Assembly: GCA_037043455.1 (NCBI GenBank)
Contig: JAWPHD010001235.1
Coordinates: 248,001-312,000 of the forward strand
DNA: 64,000 bases
Source of the DNA: Cyrtodaria siliqua
Lineage: Eukaryota; Mollusca; Bivalvia; Adapedonta; Hiatellidae
Direction: 5' to 3'
Part shown: positions 33,665 through 44,530 of the stretch, piece after piece
Layout of the letters: each line of letters begins with the position of its first letter
How positions within the stretch are numbered: position 1 is the first letter of the stretch
Notes under the pieces: generated by a model
Database searches by the model: none
The model's input: only the letters and a program-made list of their open reading frames with translations
What the model was told of the DNA's origin: nothing
Position numbers and translations under genes: made by a program

Positions 33665-34177
33665 CTGAAATACAGTAAATTTGCACGATTAAAATGACTG
33701 AAGTGATAAATTACAAACTGGTTCTGATACACATGAGGGGCAAAAGTTCTGAAATTTGCTCACCTGGTGAACTTTGCCCATTGTAGACACTTGCATCAGT
33801 ATAAAAAGTGGTCTGATAAAAGGGGTTGAGTAAGTTCAGAGAAGATTTTTTAAAGATTTCAAATATAAATATAGTATTTTAAGATGGTAAACCCAGACAC
33901 GCTTAAGTTTACCACCAGTGTCACCATTTAAACAAAACTTGGTAGAGGACCATAAGCTTATGCTCATGCAAAATATCAGATCTCTGGCTCTTGTTGTTTC
34001 AGAGATTCTTTTAAAGATTTTCCTATACAACTCCTTGTAAAACTGTACCCACCCCTTAACCCCAAACCCACTGGGGCGTGGCCAGATACCTTTTATTTAC
34101 CAGAGAATCAACTCCATTACAGGGGAAAGTCTAGCTAAAATCCCCTTCAAATGGACAAATACTGAGGTCAAACTTAC

Positions 34178-34348
34178 AGTGGTTGGACACGACTTCTTGC
34201 AGGAGATATGGAAGAAGAGCAGATCTTCGCCAGCTATGATGTAGGAGACACCATAACCGTCATCTGCTACTGGTCCAAATCCTCCGCCCCCTGAGATTCG
34301 GTTTGGGTATTTGTCTAGCTGTAGTTTGTCAGTCTGTGTGTGTGGTGT
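34178..34348 (-). CDS. CPT1: CPT1 exon with [16 protein letters not shown]
   Basis: 57 codons, phase 0 at both ends, acceptor ctttcag and donor gtaagt. It contains [18 protein letters not shown] followed by [12 protein letters not shown], the near-C-terminal signature of CPT1 that lines the carnitine/acyl site. The preceding exon ends WRLSTSQ and this one begins TP, as in other CPT1 proteins. Confidence 0.97.
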
Positions 34349-34439
34349 CTGAAAGTAACACAATATAAACACTCAGTAACAAACACTACAGATGCAATAT
34401 TTAAAGATAACTAAAGGTTATTTTCAGTAAAAACAGATA

Positions 34440-34890
34440 TCTCTCTACTGGGGAAAGGGCCATAAATCTGCAGAAAATCATTCAAAATATCCGGCCAAGG
34501 GATCAGGAGAACTAGTCCAGACAAAGTTTGTGTATGAACACCTTTGAAGGGCCATAACTCTGCCAAAAATCATTCAACTGGAACAATGCGATGATATACG
34601 CAACTAGGCTTGGAACTAATCAAGTTTCATTACAAATCCGGCCAGTGGTTCAGGAGAACTAGTCCGAAAAAAGTTGGTGGGCCATTTAAAGGGCCATAAC
34701 TCCGCAAAAATAATTCAACCGGAACGCAGCGATGATATACACAACTAGGCTTGGTACTGATCATCCCTGCATTGTTTCGTTGAAATCTGCTAGTGGTTCA
34801 GGAGAACTAGTCCGGACAAAGTTTGTGACATACAGACAGACGGCACAAAAACAATGTCTCCCCTCCACAAAGCGGGGAGAAATAATAACG
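34440..34890. mobile_element. helitron-like element with three about 115-bp core units (CPT1 intron)
   Basis: The units share AAAGGGCCATAACTC, AAAAATCATTCAACTGGAAC, GATGATATACGCAACTAGGC and CAGGAGAACTAGTCCG. It ends with ACAGACAGACGG and the hairpin CTCCCCTCCACAAAGCGGGG followed by AG. Confidence 0.65.
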
Positions 34891-35661
34891 CAATACCGTT
34901 AGTATTACTTATTGGTTAAGCTGCATCACATTTTAATAGATATTGATAATAATCTTAAGGATTGTTCCATAAAGGGCACTTTGGTTTTACCTCTACCATC
35001 TATAGAGCTTTTATTCCCCTAAACCCAGCCACATCAGTAGAGAAATTTGACATTTTGAAAAAGAAATGTTTTAAAGAAACATTTAAGTGAATTATAAGAT
35101 GAACATCCCCACCCCATTACCCCCCCACCACCAACACTCCCCGCCTGCCAAAAAATAATACCTAAGGCCACAAAAAATTAATTACCTGGTTCTCAGGCCA
35201 CTTTTTCTGAGAAGAGACGCAGGTGGGCGCATTTTTTTTTACAATTTTACAGTGGTCAACAGACACGCGGGCGATTTTTTTTTTATCCAAACTTTTAATT
35301 CCAATACATTTATTGATGCAAAATATCTCGAAATACATATGCCATAACCATTTGGATCAGCTCATCTCTATTGTTGATCATTACCTTATCATTTCTTTCC
35401 GACTTATGCTTCTTTCAATCAAAATAAGTCCGTATATTTGTATTAGATCACCCATGAACTATTGCATGTTGTTGTGAGACTTTGTCGATTAGACGCTTGA
35501 ATAAATCGCCTGTTCTGTAGCACCTACTAGTTCCAAGCGTCTCAAGCGTCTTGACTCCTAGATTGGTACCCGTACGACTGCAATACTCACAAGCTAGCGA
35601 GCAGAGCGGCAGATAGTCGGCCGCGCACCAGTCTACCCACAAGGGGATTCCCCTGAGGTAG
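34891..35661. other. CPT1 intron sequence, no feature seen
   Basis: Between the helitron-like element and the 58-bp minisatellite. The minus-strand open frame at 35448-35696 runs into the minisatellite and has no recognised motif. Confidence 0.4.
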
Positions 35662-36498
35662 TTGCATTGGTGTTTTACAATGACTATTGTTTTCACGATT
35701 TCTCCAATGGATTCAAATAAATAAATGGTGTTTTACAATAACTATTATTGTCACGATTTCTCCAATGGATTCAAATTAATAAATGTTGTTTTACAATAAC
35801 TATTGTTGTCACAATTTCTCCAATGGATTCAAATAAATAAATGGTGTTTCACAATAACTATTGTTGTCACAATTTCTCCAATGGATTCAAATGAATAAAT
35901 GGTGTTTTACAATAACTATTGTTGTCACGATTTCTCCAATGGATTCAAATTAATAAATGGTGTTTTACAGTAACTATTGTTGTCACGATTTCTCCAATGG
36001 ATTCAAATGAATAAATGGTGTTTCACAATAACTATTGTTGTCACGATTTCTCCAATGGATTCAAATGAGTAAATGGTGTTTTACAATAACAATGGTGTTT
36101 TACAATAACTATTGTTGTCACGATTTCTCCAATGGATTCAAATGATTCAAATGAATAAATGGTGTTTCACAATAACTATTGTTGTCACGATTTCTCCAAT
36201 GGATTCAAATGAATAAATGGTGTTTTACAATAACTATTGTTGTCACGATTTCTCCAATGGATTCAAATGAATAAATGGTGTTTTACAATAACTATTGTTG
36301 TCACGATTTCTCCAATGGATTCAAATGATTAAATGGTATTTTACAATAACTACTGTTGTCACGATTTCTCCAATGGATTCAAATTAATAAATGGTGTTTT
36401 ACAATAATTATAGTTGTCACTTCAAATTAATAAATGGTGTTTTACAATAATTATAGTTGTCACGATTTCTCCAATGGATTCAAATTAATAAATGTTTT
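35662..36498. repeat. minisatellite, 58-bp unit, about 14 copies (CPT1 intron)
   Basis: The unit contains ATGGTGTTTTACAATAACTA, TTGTTGTCACGATTTCTCCA and ATGGATTCAAATGAATAA. Internal deletions and a partial duplication occur near 36090, 36150 and 36420. The unit itself contains the dyad ACAATAACTATTGT. Confidence 0.95.
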
Positions 36499-36735
36499 TT
36501 ACAACCTTTTAACCACTAAGGGCATATCGTGCGACTGAGAAATGGTGAAGAGCAAACATAAAAAAAAGAACTATAATGTTCTTGATCCCCTTCAATTCAA
36601 AACCATCGTATTTCAGCTCCTGTTGAGAATAACATCTGGCTATTTCTTTGGATCCTGTCAACTGTGCCTTAACAATAGATGACATTTGTTATTAAACAAG
36701 CCCTGTATCACCACAAGACAGTTGTTTATAAGTAC

Positions 36736-36924
36736 CTGACTTGTGGAAAGTCTCCATGGTTCACTTAACACCTCTGTTAAGAAAGGGTTGTCTATCTCCA
36801 GGTACTTGGACACCACATACAGACAGAACAGATGACGGTCTATACCCTGACCCGTCATGGCGTCTCGGTAACCCATCTGGTGACGATCTGTCGCCTTCTT
36901 GAAAAAACTGACCCTCTCTTCATT
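36736..36924 (-). CDS. CPT1: CPT1 exon with [16 protein letters not shown]
   Basis: 63 codons, phase 0-0, acceptor gcttcag and donor gtactt. It contains [20 protein letters not shown], then [18 protein letters not shown]. These are among the most conserved CPT1 segments; the STS motif takes part in carnitine carboxylate binding in the carnitine acyltransferase family. Confidence 0.98.
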
Positions 36925-37200
36925 CTGAAGCAATAGAATTTAATGGAAGTTTTACAAATCTGAGACTTCAGAAGTTAAAAATGGTCTGCTCACCTGGCGA
37001 AAACAAAACGCACATCAAATAAGTACAATGAAAATGCTACTTGTCTGAAATCCCAATGAATGGTCAGTACATGCCGACAAGTGGAATTTTTCATCCCCGG
37101 ATGAATTATATTCCATCAAAATTGTATCATTTATAATAATTACCAGGGACCAAGATAGACCAAGATAGCATGTACCTTTCTGCCAAGCTGAATTAAACTA

Positions 37201-38953
37201 CAGTCGAACCTCGATAGCTTGAAGTCAGCGGGACCATAGGGATATGTTCGAGCTATCGGTGGCTTCGAGGCATCGAGGTAATGGTAAAAACCAAAATATC
37301 TATCCGAATTTGTGTACCACCCGAAATAGTGTTACTGGTGTACGTGATGTATCATTCTCAGCAGGGCTTCTAAAATCGCCGGTTTATCAGTTCCCAGGCC
37401 GAAATCTGTTTCTCCAGACCGTTTTTCTTTTCAAAATCTCTGTTTAAATCGGTCCAGATATTTTATCTATCGGTCGTTAAAAAATCTACAATTGCCCTTT
37501 ACCCTTAAACTATGCCTTGCGGCAATATTCTTTGATCCATAACACGATTGTTTGTCGCTCGCTGTGCGAAAGTAGGTCAATTTGGACTAAACCATTACCG
37601 ATAGTAGGGAGTTTTCCGGAAGAGTCTATAGCTAGGTAGCATGAGAAAGCATATCACGTGTTCTGTCAGTTCACTAAAGCGAGTGTTACCGTCTGTAATT
37701 TCTTTGATATACCGTTAGTCGTAAGGTGTTAGCCTCTTTGCTTGTGTCGGTTTGTTTTTTTAAGTGGCCAAAGCTGGGACTGAAATTTGTTTGCGTCATT
37801 AAAAAAAATTAAAATACCGAGCGGTGTTACTTGTTTGTTTGATATTTATTTTTACAATAACTTTAAGTATAATATTAATGACATTAATAATATTAATGCC
37901 ATTAATTAAGGAAAGTGATCAAACAAAATGTTAGAACAGACAAATGAACTCGACTGCCTCTAAATTACATTGGTTACCACACGGTGATTCTTCACGCGAC
38001 TTCCGGTTTATTAGACACTTCCGGTTCAATTCCTCAGATGATCAACAATTTTAATATTGAGTGAAAGTTATTCATTCAGTAAAGCGAAGACATGATGTCA
38101 GTCATTAAAATGTACAAATTGTGATAAAGTAAGTTATAAATAATACAAATATAATACAAACATAAATTTTAAATAGTTCTCTACATAAATGACTAAACGG
38201 AAAAAATGCATGGTGCAGCTGACATGGTGGGTGGGGTACGGCGATTTTCAAAATAAGTGCGATTCTTGCGGCAGTAAAAAACCTGGACCGATTTGCATTT
38301 TAAAATTTTAGAAGCCCTGATTCTCAGTATGTTTTTTTATGTTCATGCATGTTTGTTTAAACCTCATAACGGATATATAACATGTAATTATTACACTGAA
38401 AATACAAGAAAAACTGCAATAATGTGTTTGTTTTATCATTTATTTAAAGAAATATGACACTAATAGATTTTACAATACATTCCGGAAGTCCGAATAATAA
38501 GAACAAGGTAAGACTGGTTTCCGTACATTATTTAATTAGAAAATCAACCGTGTTTAATTTATCGTAATTAACAGTAAACGAAGTTCACTAAACTCAAGTT
38601 GTTTCTGTCTATTATCGCTTTTCAATCATAAATGTTCGCACCTTTAACAATCAACTTTATCTGTTTTCGCACTATGATCGAACTTGCTACAAACAAATAC
38701 AAACGCGTCGATTACAATTAATATGGCCGACGTCGCATGGCAACGGATCATCACCTTCGATTAAGCGAGGTTTAAATTTACACAAAAATGGATCTTCGGA
38801 CCGTAAAAAGTATTCGAGCGAGCCGGGGTATTCGAGAAATAATATTCGAATAATCGAGGTTAAATTACATTAAATTATATAGGAGTTGTGTCGGGACCGG
38901 AAAATGTGTTCGAATTACCGATCACCGGTGTTCGAGCTATCGAGGTTCGACTG
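37201..38953. mobile_element. pogo/Tigger-type non-autonomous element (CPT1 intron)
   Basis: The terminal inverted repeats CAGTCGAACCTCGATAGCTT and its right-hand counterpart (CGAGCTATCGAGGTTCGACTG, read without the first base) are flanked by TA on both sides (37199-37200, 38954-38955). This is the TIR style and target of pogo-like Tc1/mariner elements. Subtracting the nested hAT-type insertion leaves about 790 bp. No transposase frame is visible. Confidence 0.8.
37362..38319. mobile_element. hAT-type non-autonomous element nested in the pogo-type element
   Basis: The TIR CAGGGCTTCTAAAAT and its complement ATTTTAGAAGCCCTG are flanked exactly by the 8-bp direct repeat ATTCTCAG (37354-37361 and 38320-38327). 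Both the CAGGG terminus and the 8-bp duplication are hAT hallmarks. It is 958 bp with no recognisable transposase. Confidence 0.85.
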
Positions 38954-38980
38954 TATTTCATATATTACCTTTTTGCATAT

Positions 38981-39208
38981 TAAAGGACACACAGCCATCT
39001 TAAAGTACTTATCAAGCACTAAAATGATCACCTTGATTTATTAATCCAGTATCATTTGACTTTAAATACACAGGTTAAAATATATTATTGGTGCAATACA
39101 ATCAACAATTATTAATGTACATGCAAAAACAAGTTGTTTATTAAAATAATAACTAATAATAATTTGAAACAGGTCGGGTCAGTTTAGAAAAAATTCAAAA
39201 TCCCTTTA
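38981..39208. mobile_element. TTAAAGGG-family inverted-repeat element (CPT1 intron)
   Basis: Left end TTAAAGGACACACAGCCATC, body blocks TTTATTAATCCAGTATCATT and CAATACAATCAACAATTATT, and right end AAAATCCCTTTAAA. Confidence 0.7.
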
Positions 39209-39310
39209 AACTACATTATCTGGAGGTATTGACTGCATTAATAGAAATTATAAGAATCACATTCATCCATTCATATTTCACTAAAATATCCCCCCATACA
39301 CAATCCTTAC

Positions 39311-39445
39311 TGTTTTTGACGGGTCTTCCATGGCCCTTACGAAGTCACATGACTGGATGGTGCACGGGCGTACAGTTTCTGTCCTGCCTTCTCTGAACAG
39401 CCGTGTCATACTGGACTCGTACGTCAGATCAAACTTCCCAGCATC
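39311..39445 (-). CDS. CPT1: CPT1 exon with [16 protein letters not shown]
   Basis: 45 codons, phase 0-0, acceptor ccacag and donor gtaagg. It contains [20 protein letters not shown] and [14 protein letters not shown]. The Tyr-Glu-Ser-Ser plus [10 protein letters not shown] segment is a family signature involved in CoA and carnitine binding. The continuation from the previous exon ([15 protein letters not shown]) matches the usual CPT1 order. Confidence 0.98.
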
Positions 39446-40119
39446 CTGTGGTAATGTTAGCGAATAATATGGTTAAAGGTGACGGTATAGAAAACTTTCT
39501 TTAAAACTGTCATATTCTTGCAAAAAGACAATAAATGGCTGAAGATCGTACCAGAGATCAGATGAGAAATTGCTGAACTGAACAATTAAGATCAATATGC
39601 AGACTCAACATAATTCAGTCTGTGGGCAGAGAAGCTTAACGTTAATACAACCCTACCCAAATACACCAACACAGGTCTAGCGGATTCAACATCAGAAATG
39701 TCTGTTAAGTGACATAAAGTTTAGAAATACATGTGTACATTTTGTAAATTGACATCAACAATAATGAAATGTCCATAACCAAATCTAATGACGACTTGAA
39801 AGATTGGTTATCAAAAACAAAATGGCCCTAAATGGTATTATTACATACCTTACTATAAATAGTAACACATTTCAGTAGAAAAACAATGATTATCAGTCCT
39901 TTTTCGAAATCCATAATCGGCACACTGTGCCATTATGGATTATGGAAAATCGGCACAGTAGCAACAGACTGTCCGCACGTGACATATGACTTCAACGTCA
40001 TCAAGCACCAAAACGGTCATAGGGGAGAGCTATAGAGCGCAGGAGCGGATGAAATCTCGAATGCAGTTTTCACAGCCCAGTTCCGTTGAAACGTCGAAAT
40101 AAATCATTATAGATCTAGT

Positions 40120-40400
40120 GACAGACGTGGTTTTTTGGCACACCACGGCCGTATATTAACCTCTAAGTAATGTATAGTACTCCATTAGATGTGTATGAAG
40201 TTTGAAGGGTCTAGGGCTATTAATGACTTAGAAACAAGTCTAATGAGAACCTTTTAGCCGAATTCATACCATAAAATCTAGGTCAAGGTCAGTCAGTGAC
40301 CTACTTTTTCCATGAATGTACAGTATTCATCTGCATATCAAGTTTGAAGAATCTAGGGCAAATGATGACTGAGAAACAGATTTAATGAAATACTGTAAAT
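40120..40400. mobile_element. helitron-like tandem core fragment (CPT1 intron)
   Basis: Two imperfect units share GTTTGAAG.GTCTAGGGC, ATGACT.AGAAACA and a GGTCA-rich core. They resemble 61320-61505 in style. Confidence 0.5.
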
Positions 40401-40544
40401 GAAATCAATGTTATATAAAAAGTAGGCGTGAAGGATGGACGCATGCTTTATGCCCACTCCACTACCAAGTTGTGCGGCATAAATATCAAACAATTTAAAA
40501 AGACAATGCAAGGCGATTTAAAGAAAAGCCAAATAAAAGATTAC

Positions 40545-40700
40545 CCTGTAATATGCCAGCTGCAAAGCCATCTGTATAAAAGCATCGGGACTCGTTTTGC
40601 ATTTCTTCATGAGGCCCTTGCCAAAGGCGTCATGCATGAGTAGTCTCAGGTCCACATCCTTCACCAGCTGCTGGGACACAGCCAGGCTGTTATAGATCAC
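40545..40700 (-). CDS. CPT1: CPT1 exon with FGKGLMKKCKTSPDAF
   Basis: 52 codons, phase 0-0, acceptor tgtgcag and donor gtaatc. It contains VKDVDLRLLMHDAFGKGLMK, then KKCKTSPDAFIQMALQLAYY. The FGKG..KK..SPDAF.Q.ALQLA block is diagnostic for CPT1/CPT2-type enzymes and contributes to CoA binding. Confidence 0.98.
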
Positions 40701-40900
40701 CTGCACACACTGGATAGTACAGAAAAAGCTCATCAGATATTTTCGGACCAAACATATCAAGAAAAAGTTCAACAGTAATCCTGTCAAAAAACATGTACCG
40801 TAAACACAATTACAGCTATTCTTTACAATGGCTAGATGATATGTCAACAAAACCTGGCTGTGAGAATCATAGTTTGTATGGTATTATATTCTGTACCAAC

Positions 40901-41048
40901 CACAGAGCTATGAATTGCTGTACCGGACACAGAGCTATGATTTGCTGTACCGGACATAGAGCTATGAATCGCTGTACCCGACACAGAGCTATGATTCGCT
41001 GTACCGGACACAGAGCTATGAATTGCTTTTCCGGATATACAGCTATGA
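40901..41048. repeat. tandem repeat, 27-bp unit x 5-6 (CPT1 intron)
   Basis: The unit comprises AGAGCTATGAATTGCTGTAC followed by CGGACAC. The length is a multiple of three, which leaves both strands open. Confidence 0.9.
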
Positions 41049-41475
41049 ATCACTCGATTTAAAATATAGGTCTAGTATGCAGAACAGCTCCAGTTTATAC
41101 TTTCTGCAAGATTTCTGAAAGCATAACACAATGCCTGCAGAAACAATTGCAGTATTTCAATTGACTGAACTTTAACACGATACATGCATTCAGAAAACTG
41201 TCAAAAGATAAGGATATCACTCGCGCAGATCTAGTTAGTTTTTCATACCGACATGTAACATCTTTTTTCATCCGGGGATGAAAAATTCCACTTTTCTGCC
41301 ATTTTCTTCTGTGTTTCCGTCTCGAAATATTTCACGAGATTCTGTACTTGTAAACTTAGCTTCGCCCAACTAATGAATACAACTGACTCAAAAACACCAT
41401 CAAGCACAATAACCTGAAAGTGTCAGGCGAATTTGAGAGATGAGCGGAGCTAGGTTTTTAAATACAGTGTCTTAA

Positions 41476-42755
41476 GATAGACTGGTACACTGGTTACACT
41501 TCTCCATCAGATACATTGGTACATTGACCAGCCTGTTACACCTCTCCATCAGATACATTGGTACACTGACCAGCCTGTTACACAGCCCCATCAGATACAT
41601 TGGTACACTGGTCAGCCTGGTACACTTCCACATCAGATAGATTGGTACATTGGCCAGCATGTTACACCTCTTCATCAGATACATTGGTACACTGACCAGC
41701 CTGTTACACAGCCCCATCAGATAGACTGGTACACTGGTCAGCCTGGTACACCTCCACATCAGATACATTGGTACACTGACCAGCCTGATACACCTCCCCA
41801 TCAACAGACTGGTACACTGGTCAGCCTGGTACACACCTCCACATCAGATACATTGGTACATTGACCAGCCTGGTACACTTTCCAATCAGATAGATTGGTA
41901 CACTGACCAGCCTGGTACACCTCCCCATCAGATAGATTGGTACACTGACCAGCCTGGTACACCTCCCCATCAGATAGATTGGTACACTGACCAGCCTGGT
42001 ACACCTTCCCATCAGACAGATTGGTACACTGACCAGCCTGGTACACTTCCCCATCAGATACATTGGTACACTGACCAGCCTGGTACACCTCCCCATCAGA
42101 CAGATTGGTACACTGGCCAGCCTGGTACACCTCCACATCAGATACATTGGTACACTGACAAGCCTGGTACACCTCCCCATCAGACTAGTACACTGACCAG
42201 CCGGGTACGCCTCCCCATCAGATAGATTGGTACACTGACCAGCCTGGTACATCTTCCTATCAGATAGATTGATACACTGACCAGCCTGGTACACCTCCCC
42301 ATCAGACAGATTGTTACACTGACCAGCCTGATACACCTCCCCATCAACAGACTGGTACACTGGCCAGCCTAGTACATCTTCCCATCAGATAGATTGGTAC
42401 ACTGACCAGCCTGGTACACCTCCCCATCAGACAGATTGACACACTGACCAGCCTGGTACACCTCCCCATCAGACAGACTGGTACATTGGCCAGTCTGGTA
42501 CACCTCCCCATCAGATACATTGGTACACTGACCAGCCTGGTACACCTTCCCATCAGATACATTGGTACACTTGCCAGCTTGTAACACCTCCCTATCAGAT
42601 AGATTGGTACACTGGCCAGCCTGGTACACCTCCCCATCAGATAGCCTGGAACACTGGCCAGCCTGGTACACCTCCCCCATCAGATAAATTGGTACACTGG
42701 CCAGCCTGGTACACCTGCACATGTGATAGATTGGTACACCAACCACCTGTATCAC
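41476..42755. repeat. minisatellite, 42-bp unit, about 30 copies (CPT1 intron)
   Basis: The unit contains TGGTACACTGACCAGCCTGG, TACACCTCCCCATCAGATAG and AT. Its upper edge is only about 48 bases below the donor site of the exon at 42803. Three minus-strand frames remain open over long distances because 42 is divisible by three; the 14-residue repeats (GRCTRLVSVPIYLM and others) are not considered a protein. Confidence 0.95.
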
Positions 42756-42802
42756 CTCCCCTTCAGACAGATAAACACAAAGACAAAATTAGGCAATCTT
42801 AC

Positions 42803-42887
42803 CGCTTCAGGCAATTCCCACTCCAGTCGTATAGGGTTTGGTGGGGTCATCTCAGGCTCACCAACTGTATGTCCATTCTCATCATAT
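42803..42887 (-). CDS. CPT1: CPT1 exon after the alternative array
   Basis: 85 nt: one base completing a codon, then 28 codons; acceptor taatatag and donor gtaaga. It reads YDENGHTVGEPEMTPPNPIR, then LEWELPEA. This corresponds to the GY..EGH segment of CPT1 that follows the WADAP...HLWE region. The leading A completes the partial codon (GG or CG) left by each of the four alternative exons, so any of the four can be spliced to it. Confidence 0.95.
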
Positions 42888-44149
42888 CTATATTAAATAA
42901 AATATATTGACATCATATACACACTCATATTAACTGCATTATTATTACTGATATTACCGACTGTTATAAAACATTTCATCAAATAATATTTTTGTCATAT
43001 AAACTGATTGGAGATTGTTGGTGATATGCAGATAATAAAGTTAATAATATTGCAAATCTAATAAAACTGTTGAATTTAAACCGGATACTGTAAAGAGCTT
43101 TGGGGATTTATTTTGGCAACAATAAATGGGAGATGGCAGTGACCTGTAAATTACCTCCCTTCTATCCATTTGGTGGACAATACTATTTTGTAATGGTTTA
43201 TCATTGGGTATTAAAATGCATCCTGATATAGCTAGAACAATAACAACAGAGGTAAACCAAATGGTTTGACTGTATTTTCAACACATATTGCCAAAATAAA
43301 ATCTCCCCAAAAAGTCCCACTGCACTGAAGCTTATATCGTTATAATCGATTTTAATAAAATAATTATAAATTTGCACAAGAAACCTGGTAATTCCATGAA
43401 AAGCATGTGTTCCAATGAATTAATAATGGTCAGAATCATCTAGGAAAAAAAGATGCTTATGTGGGTCTTTAACAAAACCGGAAATATTGAGCAAACATTT
43501 TTTTTATTGAAAAGCAATCCTAGCATTTGAAATATGAGGACTATAATGATATACTGATACCACAACAAACATTACAACCATTTTCTTCTGTTGAAAAACC
43601 GGGTTAATAACATTGAGAAAGCATGAATTTAAGACATGTATGCGAGACCAAAATTGCAACTTGTGACAAGGTTAAAGACATATGTGAGAAAACAATTGCA
43701 ACTAGTGATTAAGGAAGAGGAAAATCTTCTAGCATGTGTTTATTATCATCTGTAGAAAATCTAGAATACGCAGTGCTCAAAGAATAGGATTGTCCCTGCC
43801 TGTATCCCCTACACCTGCATCCACACCACACCCCAGCCACACACACTCCTCCAACCCCAACACCCCATGCGATGGCTGAACGCAACACTGTTGTAAAAAA
43901 CATTTAAAGAAAAAAGAAGATACAGAGTTTTGCGAGTTTTGAGTTTAACCATAGTTTTTTTCTGTTATAATGTTTGGAAATAAGTGTTCCGCAAAAAAAT
44001 AAATCCAAGTGATGTTGACCAACCATATATGTACCTTTGTGGAAAACCCCATTCAAATCAACTCTGAATATTATCCAACCCAAATAACACCTCACATCCA
44101 CTTCTCCTTTGTCCCAACTCCCATGTGACAATGACCATTGTTTTAACTT
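42888..44149. other. CPT1 intron, no feature seen
   Basis: AT-rich intronic sequence without recognisable repeats or coding. A C-rich stretch at 43800-43865 produces an incidental open frame. Confidence 0.4.
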
Positions 44150-44530
44150 AAGGAGGTACATCAGGCATTGGGGCTTGAATTTGTTTGAAATAAAAAGCTA
44201 TCAAATAACCAATTTAAAACGTGAACTGGCACAAAGATATAGATGTAATATTAACAGTTTCCTTCAACAAAGTGCAATAATAATTATTATAAATTACAAT
44301 GCATTTTCACCCAATTTGGCTGGTAACCATGGTTGGGAAATACCTTCTTCAGGTCTTGTATTTCATATGTTCAGAGTAATTTCTTTCGAAGGTTTATGGG
44401 TTTTTTTTATCAATGTAATACAGAAATAATGATTTCTAAACAAATATACTAAAAAAATACCAATCCTTTTTGTAACATTTTATTTGAATATCAAGCATGG
44501 AAATACCAATCCTGATGTACTCCCTTAAAG
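44150..44530. mobile_element. AGGGAGTACATCAGG-family inverted-repeat element, full copy
   Basis: The left end TAAGGAGGTACATCAGGCAT and the right end CCAATCCTGATGTACTCCCT with TTAA are inverted repeats of about 22 bases. The element is about 380 bp and non-coding. Partial copies occur at 22734-22895 and 10160-10203. Confidence 0.8.

Noticed and set aside
34097..34372. The 91-codon frame taken as a stand-alone gene
   Set aside because: Only 34178-34348 is coding, as a CPT1 exon with acceptor and donor; the ends are intron.
35448..35696. Minus-strand Cys-containing frame of 82 codons
   Set aside because: In a CPT1 intron between exons in the same orientation, with no flanking splice sites in phase; inclusion would disrupt the CPT1 frame context, and no family is recognised.
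31548..36498. CRISPR-like arrays (33-bp and 58-bp direct repeats)
   Set aside because: The repeats are contiguous without unique spacers, in an animal genome with introns.
40518..40850. The 110-codon frame taken as a stand-alone gene
   Set aside because: Only 40545-40700 is CPT1 coding; the rest is flanking intron read through in frame.
41472..42755. Overlapping minus-strand frames up to 179 codons with 14-residue repeats
   Set aside because: Product of the 42-bp minisatellite in a CPT1 intron; three frames are open at once.
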